A stretch of 64,000 nucleotides of DNA, from the NCBI GenBank assembly GCA_002900995.3, contig CM035308.1, forward strand, positions 620,001 through 684,000, read 5' to 3'. How positions within the stretch are numbered: position 1 is the stretch's first letter; every line of letters starts with the position of its first letter. The stretch comes from Ganoderma boninense (lineage: Eukaryota > Basidiomycota > Agaricomycetes > Polyporales > Polyporaceae). The notes beneath the pieces were generated by a model that was not told the DNA's origin, did no database searches, and worked only from the letters and a program-made list of their open reading frames with translations. Of this stretch, positions 24,801-36,964 are shown piece by piece. The translations under genes and the position numbers were made by a program.

Positions 24801-25169
24801 CTATTATATTAACAACTATTAATTATCCCTGCAGTTTATCAATTGAGCCGCGGTTTACATATTAACTGAACCGCGGTTAATAATAAACTGCGGTGCAGTT
24901 AAGGTGCGGCTCTGGATCACGCCTTTCGGAGCACTGATAACTGCGGCTACGGCTCCGGCTCAACCGCGGTTCGAGCCGTGTTCAGCCTTAGCTCAGATGT
25001 GCTGCGATCGGAAGTGAGGCAAGACAGCGAGCGCGTAGCACCAGTGGATTTGTAGTACTATATGTGCGAAAATAGGTTAGGATGATGTACCACACGTAGC
25101 GAGAGGGGGGTCACGGTCTTGAAAGAAATGCTATAAGTTGTGGTGGTCAGTCTCGAGGACATCGCAAGC

Positions 25170-26074
25170 ATGGAAGGCGTTCCGACCTTGGTGTTTGCGG
25201 TGCCTCTTTGCATCCCGTTACCTTGCCATCCAGTGACACGTAGGAAGGTGTGCTGATAGTTCAGTTGCTTTGAGGTTGAGACGGTTGATGCTAACTTGTC
25301 CTGTGATGACAGCGTTACGGCCTTGTGAATGTGGAAATCCTGTTACTGGGAGGTGCCCGTGTGCAGGTGAAGACACAGTCGACGATTGTGCGACCGGACT
25401 CTGGATTCGACATCGGCCCGGAGTTTTTGAGGCCATCTGTGCCAGTTGTTCCAGGAGCGACGGTGTTTATGCCACACGATGCAACAACATGTCCTGTGTA
25501 TATGTTCGTCAATTATATCGAAGGGAAGCGTGTGCGGGTACGTGGGTGCAGTGTCTACAAAAACAGCACTAACAAGGAGCGATAGCCCGGTCTGATTGTG
25601 GAGATAGCCCTGTCAGGATGTCAGCCGGAGTTCAATGACCTTGTGGTGCGGTCGACCGTGCGGGTGAACGTGGAGAGCAAGATCCAGTACTCCCCAGTTG
25701 CAAGCTTGGAGGGCCTAGATACGAGCGGAACGTTCGTCTTCTCTGAAGGTGAGGCGTGTGAGGTGAATAGGGCGAAAGACGGAATCTTCGAGGAGACGAA
25801 AGCGCGAGGGGACTCCATGGCGCCATCTGAGCGTGGGGGTTGGCGAAAGTCCGAGGAAGGAGGCCGAGTAGAAGGGGGGACAGAGGAAGAGAGTCGTGAC
25901 AACAACGAAGCGGAGGTCCGGTTACCGAGGGAGTCGTCAAGGGTAATGAGTGAGGATGAGGAGGCGGTCTATGAACAAAGGCGAGGCCATCAAGGTGAAC
26001 GGGTCCTGTCACACGAGACCGCGAAGTGCCCGGAGCGATGTCCAGTGCATTCAGTCGAGGATCTGTATGCGTAG
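25170..26074 (+). CDS. Unnamed three-exon protein with beta-rich N-terminus and acidic tail
   Basis: Exons 25170-25247, 25313-25537 and 25586-26074 join in phase 0 to about 263 residues. I do not recognise the family. Residues 1-160 alternate hydrophobic strands and turns (VEILLLGGARVQVKTQ, PDSGFDIGPEFLRP, VPGATVFMPHDATTC, YMFVNYIEGKRVR, LIVEIALSGCQPEFND, VVRSTVRVNVESKI), suggesting a beta sandwich or barrel. The C-terminal 100 residues are charged and Glu/Arg-rich (WRKSEEGGRVEGGTEEES) and end VEDLYA. The arrangement of a folded domain plus low-complexity acidic tail recalls the gene at 18287-19785, also on this strand in the same block. It starts 180 bp after the MITE, whose insertion may have separated it from its promoter. 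Confidence 0.62.
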
Positions 26075-28602
26075 TACTGCATCGACCGATGTTATACGAA
26101 AAGCTTAGGGGTTGCGTGGCAGGGAGCGTCTAAATTGTCAGAAGTTGTCTGGCAAAGCGAACCCTGTGGGCGTACGGAGTTCTGAACTTTCATAGGTGAG
26201 TTTGCAAAGGGTGTTGGGTGTTTGTCCGGCCGTCAGTACAGTTGAGCAATGCAAGGCTCGAGCCATGGGAGTGCGGAAGGGATGGGAACGGGAAGGAAGT
26301 GGCGAAAGCTGGTCTGAGTCTCCGCTTGAAGCGCCGAAGCGACCGCAAACCTGGTTCTTTGCGTATTTTACGTCAGGGGAAAAGGTGAATCCTCCACGGG
26401 ATCCGGAAACCTAAGGAACGGTGGTACGTTACAGCAAGTCTCAGTTAAGACTGGCTTGTTTAATCTGTACGTGTCACTTAGAGCGTAAGCGACGGTGCAT
26501 CAAATCACCTGGTATACGGTGGCTCTCAGTGATTGGGTCGCGGCCCTGCCGAGAAGAGACTGTGGGTGATGTTCGGCACTGAATGCCCCGGACGGTTAGG
26601 GAAGGTGACGTTAGTGGTCCTGTAGGTGGGCACAAGCGGAGTTAGGTCAAAAATAGCTGTAGGTCCTGCAGTCGTTAACGCGGCCGTTGTTACGTTGTAC
26701 ATCTGGGAAAGGAAGGACGGCATTACGAACAGCAAATCGTAAGGGGGAGGCACGAGGGTGTATCAGGAATGAAGCTGCGCTGTGGTTGTCGCATCCGTAG
26801 AAGAAAACTTTGGTGGAGGCGGTGAAAGCTTCGCGGGAGGAGCAGACTACAGTTGTTGCTAAGGCGCCAAGGTTCGGGCCTGCAGGCTTCTATTTATGTG
26901 GTCTGTTATACGTTGGGATGAAGGGCCGGGATTATGTGCGCGGGAGGTCAAACGGTCCCGCGGTTGGAACGCAAAGCGTGGGGCTGGAACTCGGGGTGGG
27001 GGTTCCCAGACGGATTTACCCTGTGGCACTTTGTAGGCGTGGAAAGATGACTGCGCAGGCGGTGGTGAGAACCTTGTCAAGTTTTCGAGGTTAGTACGAA
27101 TCATTGATGCAGCCCGGAGGTACGAACAGGAGTCGGATGATGTGACCGTAGGAGGAATGTTGCGAAGAACTGAGGGAGAGAGCCGGCGACGTCGAGAGCA
27201 GTGTTTCGACTGGGGTTACAAAGAGTGCTTGTGAGAGGTACTTGGAGAATAAATGCTTATGAATAATTGGTGTCTTCGAGCGCAGTAATGTGGAGCGCGA
27301 GACGACGAATCCGACGTCAACGACCGGTAGTTCACTACGCCTAGTTGTATACGACGGTCGCCGTTTGAATTCGGAGTAGCCCGAGGCGACAGCTCGCCTA
27401 ACGCAAGAAGGAATTGTGTTTGTGGCGTACGAACGCCGTAAAGGCGCGGCCCGCAGAGGATCGTGGTGACATACATCCGGGGCTATAGACGTGCCGGGCC
27501 AACATAATAGGAAAGGACGCGGGGGGCAAAGATCTATTGCATATTGGTACCTGGGAGTCGGGGAGGAGAGAGAACTTTGGCATTTGATTTTGCGGGTGCA
27601 ACGTGAGAAAGAAAAATTCCGGTGCGAGGGATGGTAACCTTCGAAGCGTGAGTGTTCTCATATGCGCAGTGCGAAGGTGCGTCTAGTGCGGGGGTTGCGA
27701 TAAGATGCAGGTGCGATAATGACACATTGCCACACGACAGGGTGTACCGCGTACCCTGCGCCTGCAGATGACGTTCCGCCTCCGAGTGAGGCTGAACGGT
27801 GCTGCAGAAGGGTTTAGACCAGTTTTGTAATCTGCCAGAAGTCCGGAGACGGCGATGATGGGGCGACATGGCGGCACACTGCGAGCGAAAGGTGGTACGG
27901 CGCATCGGAGTTTAGGGAACATTTCCGCTGTAGGAGGTTTGGGGGGGGCGGACTACATGTGCTGTCAGGCGCAGCCCGAACGTCAGAGGATTAGGCGACA
28001 GGGCCCTCGGGACTGGCCGACGATAGTTGAGGGTGCGAGGACTACGAGGGACTGAGAGTGCGCTTACATGTATGTAACGTACCTGATTAGAATTCGGACC
28101 GGTGCATTAAGAAAACACAGGTGAGCGCACTGTGGGGTACGTAGGGAGCGATGCTCTTCTCAGCTTCCCTGACGTGGATTGCGACTCGTGCAGTGACTGG
28201 ATTGCAGAGTATCGTGAAGAGCCTGCGAGTGGGTTTGAGCGACCTGTTAAACGCGAAGGGAATGGAGGTTAGGCGCATAGACGGTGGTTTCCAGATAGAC
28301 AGTTGTTCACATCGCGGTAGGAAGCGGTAAGCGATGAAAGTCGTATGGCTCTGAAGCAGGGGACGAATGTACGCAATCTACCTGTAGTAAATGGGGAGGG
28401 GCGGATCGATCTCGGGTCTTCGAAACGCAGACACAGGTGTCGGCGATATCAAAAGTCAGTGCTAGTGTTTTGGATTTTTTCGGAGAGGTTGGATGGCGTG
28501 ACTAGCAACATGTTCGGTGATGGGGAGGAGGGTAGGTTAAAGCAAATCAGACGCGGTGGTAATGTACGTAGGGCGTCCAAGAGAGTCGATGTGAACGTCT
28601 TT
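26075..28602. other. No supported gene; possible exon at 26526-26753 (minus)
   Basis: One minus-strand frame reads MYNVTTAALTTAGPTAIFDL and ends RPNH at 26526. Its composition looks coding, but I could not attach a start or neighbours. The remainder is G-rich with shadow frames only. Confidence 0.25.
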
Positions 28603-29107
28603 CTAGATGGAGAAACAGCGTGACGGTCGAGCTGTACTGAACGGGCCGCATGTACGTACAGTATTCTGAGAAGACAAGGAGCGAGGTAAAGGCATAAGTA
28701 CAGCTTTGTCGCGCACAAACTGGATGAGGATGGAAACAACGTGAGCTGGTAGGATCGACTCGTCCTCGAGACATCGACCCTGACAAGTCTCGAGAGTAGG
28801 GATGCGCCAGGCAGTCATCAGGCCGTACGGTGCGACCTTCGAGTCCTGCAAGCCATCCAAATCGACAAAAAAGCCGTCGTAAAAGACAATGAGCGACCCA
28901 GGGTCCCCGAAATACCTCCCCTGGAAGGGGCATATGTGAACGGTCTTGCCACACCCGGTAATCTGTGACAACGAGGTGGAGTAAGGCCCGCAGGCGAACA
29001 ATGGCCACCGGTCTGAGTAGCGGGCAAACTCGAACCCTTGAGACCGGAGGTGGGCTTCCGTATCGCAGTCGGACCATCTCCTGGAATCCATTCGCCCGTC
29101 GCAGGAC

Positions 29108-29115
29108 AGACCCCG
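29108..29115. repeat. 8-bp target-site duplication (left) of the 8-kb hAT
   Basis: AGACCCCG, identical to 37179-37186. Confidence 0.93.
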
Positions 29116-29498
29116 TAAGGCTGGTCACGGCTCGGGTTATTACTAAACCGAGCCGCCATATAGCCCGTGGTTTTATGAGCCGTGGGTTAAGTATACCCGC
29201 GGTTTACGTGCACCACGGCTCCAACTCAAGCACCCAGCCACATCTCCAGTAGCCGCGGGTTAACCGCGGTGCATACACAAGCCCGATTACAATTTACCGA
29301 AGGCCATTGAACCGCCTGGATGTCCAGCATGACATATAACATGATATGAGCTCTCATCGGGGTCATGAATCATACACAGAGTTATTCGCACACAATTTAT
29401 GTACATAACATTCAGTCGGAATACATGTTGTACATGGGTTAGCTAGACTTCTCATCTATACATTGTAATCTGCCGCTCCGGACGGCGGCGGAAGCACT

Positions 29499-30847
29499 TC
29501 ACTCGCTGTCGCTGGAGTCGCGCACAGTGCGGAGACTCGGAATACTATGTGTATCACTATCATATCCATCATCACTGTCCTCCGATGATCCATCCTCCTC
29601 CTCCTCCTCCTCCTCCTCCTCCTCATCCGATGCGCCGGACGAGTCCTCACCCTCCAGAACCTCGGGAACAACAGACTCACCAACACGTTCCAGAACTTGT
29701 GCGACTTGGCCGCGCTCAGGGCTCAAAGATGTCGATGGGAAGGGGAAGTTTGCATCCTCTGAGGAGAGGGTCGACGTGGCGGATTGACCTGTCTCCTCGA
29801 GCAGGCGGCGCAAGGCGGGTGCTAGGGCCTGAGCCGCACGCGTGAGATCCGACGTGGGCGAGAAAAGACGATGAGCACTCCCGCTGGCGGTGGGAGTGCG
29901 AGGAGAGGCGTCTGTAGCCTGAGTAGCCACGCGGTGACTGGCTGGGTTAGCGGCGGGCAAGTCCAAGTCGACAGGAGGGCCGGGAACTTGGGGAGGGGGG
30001 ACGAGGGCATCGCGCACGACCACGGCGATCTCCTGCAGAGACTCGGACTGATGAGTAGTTGGTGCGATAGGAGCGGCGGCCTTGGAGCCCGAGGTGGCGG
30101 GAGTGAGGGAGTGAACTAGAGAGGACGTGGGGACGACCGCCCGTGCGACGTACTCGGGTGTTACAGGACCGATGCGGAGGTTCGCGAGGAGTTCTGTGAT
30201 GTCGGCGAGAGGCTGGAAAGACTCCGGATCTTCGTTGCGCAAAGCAGGAACATCTTCTCCATCATACACACCCTGCAAAATAGAACACAAGTTGGATTAG
30301 CACATGCGTCGGAAGAATGTATGCCAACTTACATCAGGTAGAGCAGCGTGACACCAATCCAAAAGCTCTAGCAAGGCATCGTCGATCGGCTCGTTGTCGT
30401 CGTGATCGCGCGCCGCCTCGTGAAGGAGGGTAATAAAAGTTTGGTAGATGTCGAATGGGATAGCGGAGGCAGGGGACGCGAACGCTCGAAATGTGAGGGC
30501 AAGATCGAGGAGCATTTGATGTTGGTCTGGGGTCAGGCCACAGCGGGATCCTGCGTCGCCTTGGATGAGCGCGAGCCAGCCGTTGAGTACAGAGCGTTCA
30601 AGAGCTGTCGGCAGCTCTGGCGTTGGGACGAGAATCTGCTCACCGTTGGAGTTAGTTTGATGCAGAGGGACTCGGACGAGCGGTGAGGAACTCACAGTCA
30701 TTGTGGCCGTACCAGAGTCAACGTGCAGGACGAGGTAGTCGAAGCGCCGTTGGGTCCACTTGGCCCAGGTGTCAGAGAGAAGGTGAATGAGAGGGGCAGC
30801 CTCGGAGTCAAGAGCGATGGCGGTGGTGGGGGTGGGTCAACTGGCAT
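29499..30847 (-). CDS. hAT-borne accessory protein with poly-Glu tail
   Basis: Exons 29499-30272 and 30333 to about 30650 join cleanly (GTAAGT donor at 30332, acceptor before 30272). An upstream exon ending near 30696 adds APLIHLLSDTWAKWTQRRFD. A start at 30847 (MPVDP) fits, but a one-base slip in the C-run near 30830 separates it from that frame. The protein reads LNGWLALIQGDAGSRCGLTP, LLELLDWCHAALPD, ESFQPLADITELLANLRIGP, then a Ser/Pro/Thr linker and an uninterrupted Glu run (GAG/GAA repeat at 29600-29630), ending VRDSSDSE. No domain recognised. Its position inside the inverted repeats and divergent to the transposase suggests a second transposon gene. Whether it helps transposition or is a captured host gene is unknown. 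Confidence 0.6.
29598..29629. repeat. CTC trinucleotide repeat encoding poly-Glu
   Basis: A run of about ten CTC/TCC units on the plus strand; on the minus strand it encodes the Glu run of the hAT accessory protein. Confidence 0.85.
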
Positions 30848-31973
30848 GGTCGCAGTGGACTGTGAAGACGAAAGACAGATTGGGGAGGGGGTAGAGCGAA
30901 ACGAAAAGGCTGAGTGGGTCGCGAAATGATGGCAGTTAGGAAGATATAGATGCATAGTCCTGATGAGAGTGAAAAGAACAGTGAGTGGGGGGGGGTCCAA
31001 GATTGACTCCCGGCCGTAGAGTCCGAATCGTGGTGACGTACGCTGGGAAATCACTCGCAATTCCTCGCCAGACGGGGGCCCCTCGGCACTCCGCCGGGAC
31101 AGTGGACATTCCTACCAGCCCACAATGGAAGAGTTGCTCGTGCGTTTTCCGGCCGGGCTTCCGTGTATGCGTCGGAGAGGTTGAACCACAGCGCGGGCGC
31201 TTGCGATCCTCGTGAGATCTGAATCTCAGTAGGATGATGGACGAGTTGTGATAAGGCTGGAGTTGCGGTGATAAGGGAAGACTTTCACAACGGAAAGGTT
31301 GCGTGAGAGGCCGAGATATCATGGTGAAGTGTGGGACATACGGATGGGGGAACAACCCGCGAGCGAAGGGTGCCTCGTGATGCTTGCGAAGGTTCAGCGG
31401 CTTGCTTCCGCGTGGGCACAGCCTGTCATAGTTGGACGAACAAGGTTTGACCGCGCGTTCATTCTCCAAACTCAACCCGGAAACGGTGTCAACAGCGCTC
31501 TACATCCCTTCCTTCTCCTCCGTGCACCGTGAACCCCCTTTTTTTTTCTTGCGGCGCTTTCCATCTGCATATTCGACACACACGTTTGCTCCAACAAGCC
31601 TTGTCACGCGCATTGCGGCAGACGATTCGTGGGTACGTTTTACGGGTCGGAAGCGGGATTTCTGGGACTCAGAGGCATGAAGGTGAGCGTGCTTGCTTAC
31701 AGAGAGAGCAGTGTACTTACTCATGCATTTCCGAGTCAGCTTGGTCTCGTGCATGCTCGGGGAGCCAATCGCCAGAATGGCTCGTTGTACCGGCCGCTAT
31801 GTCATCCAACATGTGTGCGTTTCTTGCGAGAGACCATGCCAAGTCCACGCCGTAAGTGCCCCATTTATACTCGATGACTTTTCACCTTCATCGGCCTTCA
31901 CGTCTTGCGCATCTTCTCGATTTCGCACTGACTTCGCCCCCCCCCCCCAACTTCTCTCAACAGTCTGCCTTCC

Positions 31974-34900
31974 ATGGCCTCTCAGTCCACTGTCAAACCC
32001 GACCGCAAACGGCCGCGCGCAGAGACCGACTCGCGCGGTAGCAATCCCATCTCCCAAGTTCCTTCGGGCTCGGGAAAGACTGCAGCCGCCTCCGCTGTCC
32101 GCTCACCAGACCGCAAGCGACTCAAGGAGTCGAAGGGCAAGGGTAAGGCGAAGGCTCATGCCCAGCCAGTTCTCGCTCCCGCCAAGCTGCGCGCCCCTCC
32201 TATCAAGCGCAAGACCGCAGAGCCCGCCTACATCCCCTCCGGCACTGACGACGACGACGATGCGAGCCCGGATCCAGCCCACAACGACGCCGATGAGACC
32301 TCGTCCAATGACGATGGGGCTGAGGACCTCGTCGCGGCCCTCAGTGCGCGCACGAAGGCTGCCGCTCTTATGGCTGGTATGCCGGCCCCCCCGGGGAGTC
32401 GCTGTGCAATCTTCCTCGAGAAGTACGGCGAGCATTCGCCGGAGAAGGCACTCGGTGCGTTTTTTTTTCAACGAACACTTTCATGAGCTGACATTGTCCA
32501 CGCGCAGAGCTTCAGTCAGCGCGATGGACGTCAGAGCACTACAAACATTTCCATACTCCACTCATCATCGAAGGGCCGAACGGCACGATTATTTATCGTT
32601 TCAAGTGTCGCAAGTAAGTGTTTTTCCCCTCGAGCGGTGTAGTCAGAATTTTAAGCCTCGCGCCTTATCCTTGGGCTTGTAGACATCCTTCCAGGCATGT
32701 AGACCGTCTCGCCTGGGCGGAATCAACAGGAAACCTCGCACGCCATGTCAAGCAGTGTTCGCCACAGGCCACTCCGGAGGCCGAGATGATCACGGCCTAT
32801 GCCTCTGGAGCGACGTACTCGCCGGCGCGCATGCGCTTCCTCATTGCGATGTGGGTCGCGCGCCGGCACCGTCCGTTTACCATCGTCGAGGACCCAGAAT
32901 TCCGCGAGATCTGCAAGATGTTGTATGCGAAGGTGCAGCTCCCGTCGCGCGTCACGCTATCGCGAGATGTACAGGCCATCTTTGCTGAGGTTAAAGGCCG
33001 GCTGATAGACTATCTTCACGTACGTCTTCCACTCTAGTCTCTCTCGTGATTTCAGGGGCTCATGTACCATGTACAGGACATCCCGGGCAAAATACATATA
33101 TGCGTTGATGGCTGGACCTCGCCCAATGTCATCTCGTTCCTCGGTGTAACCGCGCATTGGCATGAGGACGGCAAGGTTCAACATGTTATTCTCGACTTCA
33201 TCAAGTACGTGATTATGCGGTTCATCATTTGCTTCAGTATCCTTTGTACTAACGTGATTATCAGGCTCACGAGCGCGCACACGGGCAAGTACCTCGCCGA
33301 GAAGCTCGTCGACTGTCTCAAAGGTTATGGTATTGCTGACAAGGTGTGTTCCTCACCGCTACCAAGCCCTCCTGAGCTGGGGGATGCTCACATACACCGG
33401 CTTCAGGTCCTCGCGATTACGTGTGACAACGCAGAGAACAACTCCACTATGATGCATGAGATGGAGGTGCTCCTGCCAGGCTTCCGTGGATCAGCGGCGC
33501 GGGTGCGTTGCTTCGGACACGTCCTCAACCTTGTTGTGAAGGTATTTATTGTTTAGCACCAGAGTTAGTGCTTTGTATTTACTCGAGAAACGCAGGCTAT
33601 TATGTCTCAGTTTGACCGCGAGCGTGCGAAACACAAGGGTGGGGTCAGCGTCCCAGAGGACCCTCGTCGCCCTCGACGATGTCCCAGGAGCGGTTGTGGA
33701 CGAGCCAGCTCCCATTCACGAAGAAGACTTGGAAGCGGCCGAGGAAGCGGACCCCGAGAGGGAGGCCTCCGATGCCCAGAAGATCGACGAAATCGACCAG
33801 ATGGAAGAAGACCACCCCGAGCTCATCAGGAAAAACAGGTTTTCTCGCTAGTATCCGCATCAGCTCGATAGCACTCCGAGAGCTAGCGAGAGGTCCGCAT
33901 AGCCGCGCGAGCACTCGATAGTTCTACCGAGCCGCCCTAGGATGACTATAAACGGCAGGAGAGCCAATTTGCTTCTTACGTCATGCCCAATCATCCTTCC
34001 GAGGGCAACGAACCGGTAGCACCCACTCTCCATCCATTTCCCTGGTGAAACTCGCATTTCCGCCCTCACTGGCAGACCTAGGACCGACCTTGAACACGCA
34101 CAAGTCGTCATCTACCGGCCCTAAAGCAAACACGTGGCCCCATCAATCTGCCAGCACAACCGTCGGCGACCTCTCGTCTCTCTCCCAGTCGTGTCTTCCT
34201 TCTCTCCACATGCTTCTCCGCCTCCCTCCCTCCTCCACTCCCAGTCTACCTGCTGTGAGTCGTCTAGTCTTTGCCCTTTCACCTGACACAGGGCTTTCTT
34301 GAAGGCCTCAGGACACTAAGCAATTCTTCGCTTCTTCTGCAACGGTACGTGGCCTTCTCCACTTCTTCGGACGTCAAGTCCTCCTCCTGTGAGTGCTTCT
34401 CCTCTCCTTTCTCTATCGTTTTTGGCTTGCGTAGTACTTGGACAATGGCTCTGCTGGGCTGCAGCTGGCCAACCGGCTGCAGCCTGGATCTCGCTCTTGA
34501 CTCGCTGTTGCTCGTCCCACAAGAGTCATCATGGGACTTGGTGGATCTGTCTGGTGGTCTAGATGTTGGCTTTGGTGTTTTGACTGCACGATGGTGAGTG
34601 CTTCCGGTTGCATAATTGCGCGTGAAGCGGCGCTGGATAGCCGTGCCCAACGTCTCGGGCTCCCGGCAACGTGAGCGACATTTAGTTTGAGAGCTGGCAA
34701 CTTGAAGTTTGGGTGCGTTGTTCAAGGCAAGGTTTACTCATGTTCTAAGGTATGTTTCTCGATTACTAGCCTGTATTAACCAGAGTGATAGGGGCAAGGA
34801 CGCCGAACTGGCGCGAGGGCTAGCATTGATTGTATAGTTAAATGTAGTACCTTGTATGTAGAATAGTCTAAGTCAATGAGATACGTTCTTTTCCGTACCA

Positions 34901-36736
34901 TTTTACGTGTGCCCCGCCCAGAATCTGAGCTGTACAGGCTAATGCCTACTTGCACTATGGTGTCTCGCTACGTCTCGCGGGGATCTATCGACGTCTATCG
35001 AGCACTCGAGAGCCGCTGGGGGCGCTATCGACTCCTACCTAAAGGGGGACCTTACTCTCAGCCTATCACGACTATCTAGGCCCGATAGTACTCTCGAGCG
35101 AAGTTATTTTTTCCTGATGCTCATCCTAACGCCAGCTGATGTGCAACTAGCTCGCCTTGCGCTTGAAAAGGCAAGTGCGCACCCCCGTTCACCTGCTAAG
35201 CCATCCATTTGCTAACGTGCGAACACGTGTACAGATCACGAAGTTGTCCCAGCGCGTGTGGTACAGCCCACGCATCCGCGAGGAGCTCATCGCTCGCGCG
35301 CGGTCCCACGACGTCAACGCAGACGTTCTCATCCGTCCTGTCAAGACGCGATGGAACACGATGGCTATGGTCATCAAGCGTGCTCTTGAGATGCGCTACC
35401 CGCTCCACGACGTCTGCCAGCTGACCCAGTTCAACCGCGCGGGCTCTGCGCGCCTCAAGCGATTCACTCTGTCCGACGCGGAGTGGCAGATCCTGTTGCA
35501 ACTTGAAGCGTTGCTCGAGGTATGTCCTCTCTGCGCTGTCTACTCATAATTTATCTTGGCACTAACCTCGCTCCCAGGCCTTTCTTTACGCTACAGACAG
35601 CATCTCGTACAGCGCGGAGGGTCTTATTCATCAAGTCATTCCCTTTATCGACATCCTCACGCGTCATCTTGACAACTTCAGCGACAATCTCGACCTCCAT
35701 CCGAGCGTGCGTGCGGCCGCGGCCCGGGGGCGCATCATGATCAACAAGTACTACAGTCTTACCGACGAGTCAAACTTCTATCGCGTCGCCCTCAGTACGT
35801 ATTCGACTTAAATTCACTGTTAACATTGCTCATAGTCGCCTCTGACAGTCCTCCACCCGGAATACAAGACACAATACTTTGATCGAGAAGAGTGGTTACA
35901 GTCCTGGAAGCGAACGGCACTCGAGCTTTGTCGGGAGGAGTGGGCACAGCACTACAAGCCTGCACGTCCTCGCGTGCCCTCTGCAGGTCGCACGGGGCCC
36001 TCCACTCGTCCCGCTTTACCTCTGCCGCGCCCGGGTAGGCGGAGCGCTGCGCGTTCGCAGAGCGCGGTAGCGAGTCTCAACGCGAAGGCCTCAGCATCTG
36101 CGATTTCGGTAAGCAGACTGCCTCGACGTCCTCTGTGCTCTACACTAACAATGCAACATTTATCAGGACGAAACGCGCGCCCTGTTCGCGTCTGTGGGGG
36201 GGCGTGGATCAGGGCCCGGAGACGCAAATCAAGACGCCCTCGAGGCGTACCTCGAGGCGAGCCCGCTCAAGACGGTCAAGGACCCGTTGGCTTACTGGAA
36301 CGCTGCGCTGGAATCAGGCTCGGAAGACCCCAACCTTGCACGAATGGCCCTCGATTTTCTCTCGATCCCAGGTACATGCACACCTGCATCGCTTCGCTGA
36401 CATTGTGAGGTACTGATCGTGTTCTGTTGACTAGCCACCTCGACGGATGTCGAGAGAGCTTTCTCCCGTGGACGCCTTACTGTCTCCCATCTCCGCCGTT
36501 CCCTGAGCGACCGCTCTGTTCGCGCGAACACTGTGCTCGGCTCTTGGGCGCGCATTCCACTTCTGATCCAGGAGCCGGACTTGGTCGCTCTGTTTGACCC
36601 TCGTGCACGCAAAGCCCGTGCTGCGCCTGCCGCTGCCCTTCCACCCTCGGACACAATCTCCGAGGAGGAGGAGTCTCAATACGTGGACGGACACCACTTC
36701 CACGGCTCGTCCGGTTCAGGCGACGACGAAGAGTAA
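31974..36736 (+). CDS. hAT transposase (BED zinc finger, RNase-H-like core, dimerisation domain)
   Basis: DNA-cutting enzyme of the element. Multi-exon: a basic nuclear-type N-terminus (KRPRAETDSRG, KRLKESKGKGKAKAH), a BED-type finger (IIYRFKCRK, NLARHVKQC), IHICVDGWTSPNVISFLGVT, LAITCDNAENNSTMM, RCFGHVLNLVVK, then KLSQRVWYSPRIREEL, PVKTRWNTMAMVIKRALEM, HPSVRAAAARGRIMINKYY and the C-terminal hAT dimerisation block (DPLAYWNAALESG, ARMALDFLSIPATSTDVERA, FSRGRLTVSHLRRSLS). It ends GDDEE at 36734-36736. Oddities: a one-base frame slip near 33640-33670 between DRERAKHKGG and ALDDVPGAVVDEP; an intron stretched to about 1.3 kb by a nested element; and a GC-AG intron at 35171-35234. Family certain; activity doubtful unless the slip is an assembly error. 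Confidence 0.9.
33845..35105. mobile_element. Nested non-autonomous element inside a transposase intron
   Basis: Between an exon ending near 33837 (ELIRKN) and the acceptor at 35148-35150 lies a 1.3-kb intron, where other introns of this gene are 50-90 nt. Its ends hold inverted and repeated variants of CGATAGTACTCTCGAG: 33871-33890, 33908-33925, 34996-35013 and 35082-35098. The shared outermost bases are TCGCT. No exact target duplication could be fixed and no coding capacity was recognised, so borders are approximate. Confidence 0.5.
35171..35234 (+). other. GC-AG intron in the hAT transposase
   Basis: The exon ends GAAAAG and is followed by GCAAGT; the acceptor is TGTACAG. Skipping it joins ARLALEK to ITKLSQRVWYSP in frame. 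GC donors are a minority class in fungi. Confidence 0.7.
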
Positions 36737-36964
36737 GCCCGCTTCGCGGCATATGTACGACTAGAAGTAGCGTTTAGAATTAGATGCGTGGAGGCTGCTT
36801 GGTGCTCATGTAACATGTCAATAGTCCTTGAATAGAATTGGACTTCAAGTCCTTGTGCCAGTTCTTTTTATATGTGACAATGGATGGCAAACACTAAACT
36901 TGCTTGCTAATTAGTAGCCGTGCACAATATTGTTACGCTGCAGTACTTGGATTTTGAAGTCTCA

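Larger units (their letters stand above)
24306..24990. mobile_element. Non-autonomous hAT element (MITE), 685 bp
   Basis: The left end reads TAAGGCTGAACACAG and the right end CCGTGTTCAGCCTTA, an inverted repeat, flanked by an exact 8-bp duplication GCTCAGAT as expected for hAT. The ends match those of the 8-kb hAT at 29116-37178 (TAAGGCTGAACACGGCTC on its right end), so that transposase family probably moved it. Subterminal regions carry many GAGCCGCGGTT, AACCGCGG and GCAGTTAACTGCGGCTC-type repeats in both orientations. There is no coding capacity. It contains two tRNA-like segments in opposite orientation and a CTTAT microsatellite. Confidence 0.88.

Noticed and set aside
29527..29787. Plus-strand poly-Ser open frames
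   Set aside because: They are the antisense of the poly-Glu repeat of the accessory gene.
31693..32682. 329-codon plus-strand open frame
   Set aside because: Overlaps the transposase N-terminal exons in another frame; Arg/Pro/Ser bias is typical of a shadow of a GC-rich coding exon.
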